The notes beneath the pieces are model-generated. The model saw only the letters and a list, made by a program, of their open reading frames with translations. It had not been told where the DNA came from and searched no databases. Position numbers and translations under genes: made by a program. From Krumholzibacterium sp965370495 (GTDB lineage: Bacteria; Krumholzibacteriota; Krumholzibacteriia; Krumholzibacteriales; Krumholzibacteriaceae), in the NCBI GenBank assembly GCA_965370495.1, contig CBDUUV010000034.1:1-22401 (forward strand): a stretch of DNA of 22,401 nt. Direction: 5' to 3'. Positions 16,932-22,401 of this stretch are shown one piece after another (the first letter of the stretch is position 1; each line of letters starts with the position of its first letter).

Positions 16932-18371
16932 ATGATACCTGGTACAAAATATGAAGTTGTGATCGGGTTGGAAGTTCATGTACAGCTTCTCACAAGGACA
17001 AAGATATTCTGTGGTTGCCCGGCTGAATACGGGTCTAAGCCAAATACGCGGACGTGCCCCGTTTGCCTCGGGCTTCCCGGAGCGCTTCCGGTCTTGAACA
17101 GGGAAGCTGTTTCGATGGCTCTGAGAGCGGGGCTGGCTCTGGGATGCAGTATTGCTCCATCGAGCATTTTCGCGAGGAAGAATTATTTTTATCCGGATTG
17201 CCCCAAGAATTACCAGATCTCCATGTACGACCGGCCTCTCTGTAAGGATGGCTGGATTGAGATAGAGAGTGAAAAGGGGGAAAGGAAGATCAGGATCCAA
17301 AGGATCCATCTTGAAGAAGATGCTGGCAAACTTGTTCATGATGGGTCAGGAACCAGTCTCATCGACTTCAACCGTTGCGGTGTTCCACTTATCGAGATAG
17401 TTACGGAGCCTGATATACACTCAGCTTCCGAAGCGGGATCGTTTCTACAGAAACTTCGACAGATCGTAAAATATCTTGGGATCTGTGATGGAAATCTTGA
17501 GGAAGGTTCGATGCGTTGCGATATAAATATCTCGATAATGCCGTCCGGTGCGGAAGAGTACGGGACCAGGACCGAAATCAAGAACCTCAATTCATTCAAG
17601 GCTGTCATGGCCGGGATAAAATATGAGATCGAGCGGCAGGAAGAACTGCTGGGAAAAGGTGAAAAGATCCAGATGATCACAAGCCATTGGGACGCATCGA
17701 AAAAGCGCCTCGATATCATGAGAAGCAAGGAAGAAGTACATGACTACAGGTATTTCGCCGAACCTGACCTTATGCCTCTTATCGTCGATGATAAGATGGT
17801 GAGTATTGCCTTGGGACTGATACCCGAATTGCCCGATAAACGAAAGAAACGGTTCTGTGATGAATACAAGCTTTCCGGGTATGAGGCAGGGGTACTGACA
17901 GCGGAAAAAGATGTAGCTGATTACTATGAAGTCCTGGTCGCGGAGACGTCGGATCCAAAGATAAGTTGCAATTGGCTCATGCGTGAAGTCCTGGGAGAAC
18001 TGAACAGCTCAGGGGGGTCTATAGGCGATTTTCCGCTCCGGCCAGAGAATCTGGCTACCCTGATAACCCTTGTCAGGGAGGGTGTGGTAAGCGGTTCAGC
18101 TGGAAGCGAAGTCTTCAACGAGATGGTATCATCAGGTGAAGATGCCTCATTTGTCATCGACAGACTGGGACTCGAGCAGATCAGCAGTTCAGAAGAGCTG
18201 GAGGTCATGGTGGATGAAGTGATAACACGGTATCCGGAGGAAGTAAGTAAATATCGTAATGGGTCATCGAACCTTCTCGTTTACCTTGTGGGGCAGGTTA
18301 TGAAGATGAGCAATGGAAGGGCGAATCCGAAACTGGTCAACGAATTGTTTATTAGAAAGCTGAACGGATAG
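16932..18371 (+). CDS. gatB: Asp/Glu-tRNA amidotransferase subunit B
   Basis: This 479-residue GatB is the kinase and transamidase subunit that phosphorylates the mischarged Glu or Asp on tRNA and replaces it with the amide. The N-terminal signature YEVVIGLEVHVQL is followed by a zinc-binding cysteine set C27, C29, C42, C45 (FCGCP and TCPVCLGLPG). The catalytic-core segments YPDCPKNYQISMYD, LEEDAGKLVHD, DFNRCGVPLIEIVTEPD and EGSMRCDINIS are present. The C-terminal tRNA-binding tail (YqeY-like) ends NPKLVNELFIRKLNG. ATG 16932 is chosen because it gives the family-standard N terminus and follows GGGGGAG, although the spacing is short. An in-frame ATG at 16887 would overlap gatA by 32 bases. Together with gatC and gatA this is a complete transamidation operon. 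Whether the host lacks GlnRS or AsnRS cannot be seen here. Confidence 0.94.
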   Translation: MIPGTKYEVVIGLEVHVQLLTRTKIFCGCPAEYGSKPNTRTCPVCLGLPGALPVLNREAVSMALRAGLALGCSIAPSSIFARKNYFYPDCPKNYQISMYDRPLCKDGWIEIESEKGERKIRIQRIHLEEDAGKLVHDGSGTSLIDFNRCGVPLIEIVTEPDIHSASEAGSFLQKLRQIVKYLGICDGNLEEGSMRCDINISIMPSGAEEYGTRTEIKNLNSFKAVMAGIKYEIERQEELLGKGEKIQMITSHWDASKKRLDIMRSKEEVHDYRYFAEPDLMPLIVDDKMVSIALGLIPELPDKRKKRFCDEYKLSGYEAGVLTAEKDVADYYEVLVAETSDPKISCNWLMREVLGELNSSGGSIGDFPLRPENLATLITLVREGVVSGSAGSEVFNEMVSSGEDASFVIDRLGLEQISSSEELEVMVDEVITRYPEEVSKYRNGSSNLLVYLVGQVMKMSNGRANPKLVNELFIRKLNG

Positions 18372-18400
18372 GTCGGTTATTTCACCGGGAGCATATTTGA

Positions 18401-18994
18401 TCAATCCTGCAGAATATTCCTTATTATCTGAAAAAACGAGAGTATTACTATCAGGGTCATTCCTGACGAGATAGAGGCCAGCATCCACGGGTCGATATCG
18501 CCGATCTTCATTATTAAAGAACCAATAGTTTCGAAAGGTTTGGTAAGAGTGCCGAAGTATTTTGCAGGTATGCCGGAAAAACCAGTGTTCAGATACCTGA
18601 CTGCCGAGCCGGCAAACCGGTCGATGAAAGCGGAATATGAGGATGCTTCGACGTGAAGGAACCGGGATATTTGTTTGTGGAGAATAAATGTGACCACAGC
18701 TGAAAATATCAATACCACGGGCATGAAGACCGGGAATCTGAAAAGGGGCAAAAATCTGAATCCCTTTCTTCCAGGGCTGAGCCTGTTCATCACGGCTGCT
18801 GATATAATTATTGGATCGGGCAGGTCATCTTTGAGGGTGGTCAGGGATTCCTCGAGTGCCAGAAATTCATTCAGGGATGATGCGCACCTGTTGCATATAC
18901 CAAGATGTTCCTCGAGTTCCCTGGCCTCGCTTTCCGAAAGATCATTATCGATATGGAGAGGCATGAGTCTCTCGAAATACTTACAGCTATCCAT
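18401..18994 (-). CDS. Zinc-finger (ZAS-type) anti-sigma factor, membrane-anchored
   Basis: This 197-residue protein is encoded directly after an ECF sigma gene and is inferred to bind and silence that sigma factor. The N terminus has the zinc-finger anti-sigma pattern C4 ... H30-x3-C34-x2-C37 (EEHLGICNRC). A membrane helix lies near residues 89-108 (FPVFMPVVLIFSAVVTFI) and a second hydrophobic stretch near the C terminus (WMLASISSGMTLIVILSFF). Two membrane segments rather than one are slightly unusual; they would place residues of about 110-165 outside the cytoplasm as a possible sensor loop. ATG 18994 follows AAGGGG by about 10 bases. A TTG at 19003 overlapping the sigma stop is less likely. 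The gap to the sigma stop is 5 bases. An RseP-type protease gene lies at the start of the window; that it processes this protein is speculation. Confidence 0.85.
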   Translation of the reverse strand: MDSCKYFERLMPLHIDNDLSESEARELEEHLGICNRCASSLNEFLALEESLTTLKDDLPDPIIISAAVMNRLSPGRKGFRFLPLFRFPVFMPVVLIFSAVVTFILHKQISRFLHVEASSYSAFIDRFAGSAVRYLNTGFSGIPAKYFGTLTKPFETIGSLIMKIGDIDPWMLASISSGMTLIVILSFFQIIRNILQD

Positions 18995-18999
18995 GCCTG

Positions 19000-19575
19000 T
19001 CAACCCCTTCCATTGTTCGAGTCGGGCCCGGACATCATCTTTTTGAGCTCTGCCTTTGCCCTGTGAATACAGGTTTTTACAGTGCCGATTGGTATTTCCA
19101 TGATTTCCGCTACCTCGATGTACGATTTTTCAGCGAGATATCTTAACTCTATTATTTCTCTGTACCTGTCCTCGAGTTTTGAAATATAGTCTCTGACCCT
19201 GAGATTTTCCTGCCTTCTATGAAATATTCTATCAGGCCTGTTATCATCTGTGCCGATTTCCTGTATCTTTTCGATTGGAACAGGTTCATGTCTTGTTCGG
19301 GCCTTTGCATTGAGAGATTCGTTTCTCGCTATACTGTATATCCATGTCGATAGTTTCGAGCCACTCCTGAATCCCGACAGGCCGCGAAATATTCTGATGA
19401 AGATATCCTGCACGATGTCATCGGCATCGTCACTGTTGCCTATGATCGACCTTACCGCCGAATAAACGACAGCTGTATGTTCCTCGATGAGCTTCCTGAA
19501 AGCTTTCTCGTTACCTTTAAGAGATTTTTCAACCAGCTCACGATCGCGGTCACCTCTCAAATCAAGATCCTCCAT
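19000..19575 (-). CDS. ECF-type RNA polymerase sigma factor
   Basis: This sigma-70 family extracytoplasmic-function sigma factor (191 residues from ATG 19575) contains region 2 (FRKLIEEHTAVVYSAVRSI ... DIVQDIFIRIFRGL ... STWIYSIARNESLN) and region 4 (YREIIELRYLAEKSYIEVAE then IPIGTVKTCIHRAKAEL). A short linker joins them and there is no extra C-terminal domain. The start is ambiguous. ATG 19575 has no ribosome site, while TTG 19560 has GGAGG (19573-19569) at 8-base spacing and gives a normal ECF N terminus (RGDRDRELVEKSLKGNEKAF). The putative promoter immediately upstream would start transcription almost at the ATG, which also favours TTG 19560. It is cotranscribed with the anti-sigma gene and diverges from a small membrane-protein gene. 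Confidence 0.92.
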   Translation of the reverse strand: MEDLDLRGDRDRELVEKSLKGNEKAFRKLIEEHTAVVYSAVRSIIGNSDDADDIVQDIFIRIFRGLSGFRSGSKLSTWIYSIARNESLNAKARTRHEPVPIEKIQEIGTDDNRPDRIFHRRQENLRVRDYISKLEDRYREIIELRYLAEKSYIEVAEIMEIPIGTVKTCIHRAKAELKKMMSGPDSNNGRG

Positions 19576-19580
19576 AAAGG

Positions 19581-19610
19581 TAAGACATGTATCAAGGCGT
19601 AGATGTTTCA
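19581..19610 (-). promoter_or_regulatory. ECF-like promoter for the sigma/anti-sigma operon (putative autoregulation)
   Basis: On the minus strand TGAAAC (19610-19605) and GTCTTA (19586-19581) are separated by 18 bases. This resembles known ECF promoters, with a -35 containing GAAAC and a -10 containing GTC. The same elements occur facing the other way at 19676-19704. The predicted transcription start falls at about 19573-19575, which would make a message from ATG 19575 leaderless. Confidence 0.5.
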
Positions 19611-19675
19611 GAAACCTTAATATATTTTCGTGAAGGTTGTAAATGATTCAGGTTCGAAAAACAAATACAAATACC

Positions 19676-19704
19676 TGAAACAAATCAGAAAGATCATTGT
19701 CTAA
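19676..19704 (+). promoter_or_regulatory. ECF-like promoter for the small membrane-protein gene
   Basis: TGAAAC (19676-19681), 17 bases, then GTCTAA (19699-19704) fits the ECF promoter pattern and lies 65 bases before ATG 19770. Its extended elements (CTGAAACA and GTCTWAC) match those in the opposing promoter at 19610-19581, so both are inferred to respond to the sigma factor encoded here. Confidence 0.5.
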
Positions 19705-19769
19705 CTGATCGAATGAATTATGAGATCGGAATTACAGATTGAGTCGTGGATTTAACGAAGGGAGCAGAG

Positions 19770-20132
19770 ATGTTCGAACTGAGCCCCGCTGTAGTAGGAA
19801 TCGCCATTCCAGTGATGTTTCTTGTATGTGCGGTCGCTATAGCTATCACAGCGATCATAGTCAACGGGAGTCAGAAGGAGCTGCGCCACAAGGAGAGGAT
19901 CCTTGCAATGGAGAAGGGTATTGAACTTCCCAGGGATGCACCCAAAAAGAAACGTTCAGCGTATCTAACGATGCGTGCGTGGGGATTTGTATTTTCCTTT
20001 ATCAGTCTTGCGCTGCTTATCGGCCTTATCTCCTCTGTGGGATTAAAGTACGGTTTGTGGGGCCTGATGCCGGGTGGACTTGGCGCAGGTATGTTGTTAG
20101 CTGCGTATCTCGAGCAGAAGGATACGCGTTAA
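19770..20132 (+). CDS. Small two-helix membrane protein (DUF6249-like), likely sigma-regulon member
   Basis: This 120-residue protein has an N-terminal transmembrane helix (about residues 7-32, VVGIAIPVMFLVCAVAIAITAI), a charged cytoplasmic linker with KELRHKERILAMEKGIELP, and two more hydrophobic stretches (GFVFSFISLALLIGLISS and LGAGMLLAAYL). The ERILAMEKGIELP segment between helices is typical of the small DUF6249-type membrane proteins often found next to ECF sigma genes. Function is unknown. ATG 19770 is chosen because GGAG lies 5-6 bases upstream. An in-frame GTG at 19746 lacks a ribosome site. Its divergent position and shared promoter motif with the sigma gene suggest it is a direct target or modulator of that system (inference). 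Confidence 0.75.
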   Translation: MFELSPAVVGIAIPVMFLVCAVAIAITAIIVNGSQKELRHKERILAMEKGIELPRDAPKKKRSAYLTMRAWGFVFSFISLALLIGLISSVGLKYGLWGLMPGGLGAGMLLAAYLEQKDTR

Positions 20133-20140
20133 ATAAGTAT

Positions 20141-20202
20141 TCCCCTGCCGTGATGGCACAAAATGGACTTTTGCCAGCAAGACTGGCTTTCATGGCAGGG
20201 GA
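20141..20202 (+). other. Long nested hairpin just after the small membrane-protein gene
   Basis: Bases 20141-20153 pair with 20190-20202 in a 13-pair stem with one G-T wobble. Inside, GCCAG (20173-20177) pairs with CTGGC (20183-20187). Alternatively, GGC plus AAAA (20155-20157, 20060s positions 20160-20163) pair with TTTT and GCC (20169-20175), so the two inner helices compete for the same GCC. No U-run follows, so it is not a typical intrinsic terminator. It may protect a 3' end or act as a leader element for the downstream gene. Confidence 0.4.
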
Positions 20203-20344
20203 GGATTTCAGGTTCGTTATTTCAGAAGAACGCCTGTGACTGATCCTGGAGAAAAATCAGGAAACAGAAAGAATCTTCTGGCAGATATACCTGGATAATG
20301 GTAATATCCGTTTTTACGGGGAGCGACAGGTGGCGGGTCGTATC

Positions 20345-20372
20345 CTCCGGCGACACGGGGTGTTTTCCGGAG
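20345..20372 (+). promoter_or_regulatory. Leader hairpin ahead of the lamin-tail protein gene
   Basis: CTCCGG (20345-20350) pairs with CCGGAG (20367-20372), and inside it ACAC (20353-20356) pairs with GTGT (20360-20363). The structure ends 9 bases before the GGGAGG ribosome site (20382-20387), so it could influence translation or message stability. The rest of the 261-base gap 20133-20393 contains only the nested hairpin described separately. Confidence 0.3.
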
Positions 20373-20393
20373 TGTGATGAAGGGAGGATGAGG

Positions 20394-21032
20394 ATGAGGA
20401 AAGTATTCCGTTTTTTCATTCCTGTATCATTAATCGTTCTGATTCTATTGGTGGCTGTTACAACAGCCGAAGCACAGGTCGTGATAAACGAGTTCATGCC
20501 CGATCCGGCAAGGGACTGGGATGGCGATGGTGAGTACAATTACCGGGACGATGAATGGGTTGAGATCCTCAATACAGGTGAATCGGCAGTCGATCTTTCC
20601 GGCTACCTGATAAGTGACGGGACCGGCCTGCCTGTATGGAGATACGGGTTTTCCGGCATTATCGGGCCTGGAGAGACTGTCGTGGTGTATGGGAGTGATT
20701 CAAGGGCCTGGGAAGAATCCAATGGACAGCCAGTTTATGGATTGAGTCTGAACAACGCGGGAGACCAGGTCTCACTCTATCGTATAAGCGGTATGGACAC
20801 GGTTCTTGTCGAAAGTGTACCCTACAATGACAAGGCAGCCGGTGACGATCGCTCGATCGGGCGCAGTGTTCTGACAGGAGAGGCATGGGAACTGTTCGAT
20901 GCGTACAATCCCTGTCAGAGCTGCGATCCTACCGGTAACGGATGTATTCCGACCCCGGGGCAGGCCAATACGTGTACTACAGGGACAGGGGATGACTCCT
21001 GGGGAAGTATCAAACAGAAGTACATGAGTTGA
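20394..21032 (+). CDS. Secreted lamin-tail-domain (LTD) protein
   Basis: This 212-residue exported protein has a clear signal peptide (MRKVFRFF, then a hydrophobic core, cleaved after AEA near residue 27). The mature part opens with VVINEFMPDP, the hallmark first strand of a lamin tail domain. It continues with DDEWVEILNTGESAVDLSGY, GPGETVVVYG, LNNAGDQVSLY and DRSIGRSVLTG, which together cover the immunoglobulin-like LTD fold (about 28-165). The C-terminal tail has clustered cysteines (CQSCDPTGNGC), the TPGQAN motif common after LTDs, and ends WGSIKQKYMS. Bacterial LTDs occur on secreted or surface proteins, some with nuclease or calcium-binding partners; none is fused here, so the role is unknown. 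ATG 20394 has GGGAGG at 6-base spacing. ATG 20388 is too close to it. Confidence 0.85.
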   Translation: MRKVFRFFIPVSLIVLILLVAVTTAEAQVVINEFMPDPARDWDGDGEYNYRDDEWVEILNTGESAVDLSGYLISDGTGLPVWRYGFSGIIGPGETVVVYGSDSRAWEESNGQPVYGLSLNNAGDQVSLYRISGMDTVLVESVPYNDKAAGDDRSIGRSVLTGEAWELFDAYNPCQSCDPTGNGCIPTPGQANTCTTGTGDDSWGSIKQKYMS

Positions 21033-21102
21033 TGCTGCACACAACAGGCTGGTGAATGACAGGCAGTGACAAGATAGTTCAATAACCGGACCCGCCACCT
21101 TT

Positions 21103-21131
21103 TTGCTTTACCGGCCGCGATACGATATGAT
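21103..21131 (+). promoter_or_regulatory. Possible promoter for the sensor kinase gene
   Basis: TTGCTT (21103-21108), 17 bases, then TATGAT (21126-21131). The -10 is strong (5 of 6) and the -35 weak. The predicted start lies about 9 bases before ATG 21147, so the message would be nearly leaderless. This fits the lack of a visible ribosome site. Confidence 0.35.
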
Positions 21132-21146
21132 AGCGTTTGAATTGAT

Positions 21147-22349
21147 ATGAAAGCAAACAAAACCAAAATGTTGGATGACAAGATAAACAGGTGCTGGGAG
21201 TACCTTTCCTGTGACCGGAATGATTGTCCCGCGCATGAAAAGCCTGGTGTGCCATGTTGGGAAATTACGGGACACATGTGCCGCGATAAGGTCTTTGGCA
21301 GGCGTGAGGAGAAACTGATCCAGTGCTGTTTCAAATGTGAGTTCTTTATCCAGCTCAAGGAGAGGATGAAGGGTAGAAGGTGGGCAGATATAACTCTACT
21401 CGAGACGCTTGAAGATGCACTTATTCGATCCTCGAAATATTCCTGCAAGGTGGAAGAGCTTTATATGGAGGTTATTCGCCGGAGCAAATTGATGAATCTG
21501 TTGAGTGAGGTCAGCAAGATCATAGCTCATCTTGACAGGGAAGAGGATATTATCCTGGCTATTCTCACCGTAATCACAGCCAGGGAGGGGCTTGGTTTTA
21601 ACAGAGCTTTTGTTTTTCTGAGAGGGACCGAGTACGATCTGCTGAGAGGGAAATATGCCCTCGGCCCATCGACTTCCGAAGAAGCTGTAAATATCTGGAG
21701 GATACTTGACAAGGATACGACCGGTTCCATAGAAAAACTGGTCACCAAGGGGAAGAAGCTCCATTACCTCAAAAACAGTCCTCTTACGCAGACGACGGTT
21801 GGCCTTACCATTCCTACGGAGGAGGACGGTGGTATTATCTTCAGGGGACTGGATGAAATTCGTTTCGTGAAAAAACAGGATCTGAAAACGGATAACGATC
21901 TTTTGATCGCTGAGGCTCTGGGACTCAAAGATTTCTGCGTCTGTCCGATTGCGACAGCTGAGGACAGGCTGGGGTTGGTGATCGTCGATAATATTTTTAC
22001 AGGCAAGGAAGTTACGCCGGAAGATGCCCATCTGTTAGAAATGATAGTAAGTCATGCGACCACATCGCTTAAAGCGGCTCAGTTAAAGGAATCGCTTAAG
22101 GTTAATGTCGAAAGCCTCAAGTCAGCATACAGAAAATTGAAGGCGAACGAAGAACGGATGATGAAGGCAGAACGATTGGCGATTTCCGGAGAAATGACTT
22201 CATCAGTCCTCCACGAAATAAAAAACCCGCTTGTCTCGATCGGGGGATTTGCCAGCAACCTGCTGAAGACAGGTGATTTCGACGACAGGGAAAGGAAAAA
22301 GCTTGGGATAATTCTAAACGAGACCATCAGGCTGGAAAAATATCTGTAG
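21147..22349 (+). CDS. Two-CW/GAF sensor histidine kinase, cut by an in-frame TAG
   Basis: These 400 residues are the front part of a cytoplasmic sensor kinase. The N terminus is a two-CW-type cysteine module: C16-W17 and C37-W38, with C22, C27, C45 and a following CCFKC, so it is a probable metal or redox-sensitive site. A GAF domain covers about 115-310 (FNRAFVFLR ... FCVCPIATAEDRLGLVIVDN). A coiled coil (about 312-345) leads to the HisKA helix with phosphoacceptor H356 in VLHEIKNPLVSIGGF. TAG 22347-22349 stops the frame after RLEKYL. The same frame then reads TLRSSVSELTLEEGNVN to the window edge, which is how a HisKA domain normally continues, so the ATPase domain probably follows outside. 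ATG 21147 has no clear ribosome site. No transmembrane segment is present. Confidence 0.75.
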   Translation: MKANKTKMLDDKINRCWEYLSCDRNDCPAHEKPGVPCWEITGHMCRDKVFGRREEKLIQCCFKCEFFIQLKERMKGRRWADITLLETLEDALIRSSKYSCKVEELYMEVIRRSKLMNLLSEVSKIIAHLDREEDIILAILTVITAREGLGFNRAFVFLRGTEYDLLRGKYALGPSTSEEAVNIWRILDKDTTGSIEKLVTKGKKLHYLKNSPLTQTTVGLTIPTEEDGGIIFRGLDEIRFVKKQDLKTDNDLLIAEALGLKDFCVCPIATAEDRLGLVIVDNIFTGKEVTPEDAHLLEMIVSHATTSLKAAQLKESLKVNVESLKSAYRKLKANEERMMKAERLAISGEMTSSVLHEIKNPLVSIGGFASNLLKTGDFDDRERKKLGIILNETIRLEKYL

Positions 22350-22401
22350 ACCCTTCGGTCGAGTGTGAGTGAACTGACCCTCGAAGAAGGTAATGTTAAC
22401 C
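22350..22401 (+). other. Open frame continuing the histidine kinase past its TAG, to the window edge
   Basis: In the same frame as the kinase, these 17 codons encode TLRSSVSELTLEEGNVN, matching the usual end of a HisKA domain and its link to the ATPase domain. They have no start codon with a ribosome site of their own, so they are best read as the rest of the kinase gene beyond a single stop codon (CAG to TAG is the simplest change). Confidence 0.5.

Noticed and set aside
16845..17339. Minus-strand ORF of 164 codons across the gatA/gatB junction
   Set aside because: It is antisense to two strongly conserved genes and has no domain signal.

Overview
The window looks like chromosomal core DNA of a Gram-negative (two-membrane) bacterium. 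It carries outer-membrane assembly genes (an Omp85/TamA protein, TamB, and a second Omp85-type barrel), Sec signal peptides, a lipoprotein, and the GatCAB amidotransferase. Base composition is moderate, arginine is often AGA/AGG, and protein domains such as lamin-tail (LTD), PD40 propeller plus barrel, two-CW and DUF2207/LemA occur together. That combination suggests an uncultivated lineage near the FCB group (Krumholzibacteriota/Latescibacterota-like). This placement is inference. TGG is used for Trp throughout and several genes end in TGA or TAG, so the standard bacterial code applies. No tRNA, rRNA, CRISPR array, IS element or prophage gene was seen.

Region 1 (1-9904), envelope biogenesis: the end of an RseP-type site-2 protease, a small convergent lipoprotein gene, then a co-directional run of tamA, tamB and a 1082-residue protein. 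The last protein joins an HELVH metallopeptidase-like domain, a PD40/TolB-type propeller and an Omp85-type barrel in one chain. This is the most interesting gene in the window.

Region 2 (9905-12285): a stand-alone UvrD/PcrA helicase. Region 3 (12370-14923, minus strand): a DUF2207 membrane-protein gene followed by lemA. The DUF2207 frame is open over its whole length except for a single TGA codon. A good sigma-70-type promoter lies upstream. Region 4 (15156-18371): gatC-gatA-gatB, which completes Gln-tRNA and/or Asn-tRNA charging by transamidation.

Region 5 (18401-20132): an ECF sigma factor and its zinc-finger anti-sigma factor on the minus strand, diverging from a small two-helix membrane protein. 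Both sides of the divergent intergenic region carry the same ECF-like promoter pattern (TGAAAC, 17-18 nt, GTCTWA). This suggests autoregulation plus a dedicated target. Region 6 (20394-22401): a secreted lamin-tail-domain protein with a structured leader, then a two-CW/GAF sensor histidine kinase. The kinase frame has an in-frame TAG just after the phosphoacceptor helix and then stays open to the window edge.

All intergenic gaps are shorter than 300 bases. The two in-frame stops each look like a single transition in an otherwise intact gene. They may be real inactivation, strain variation or consensus errors.
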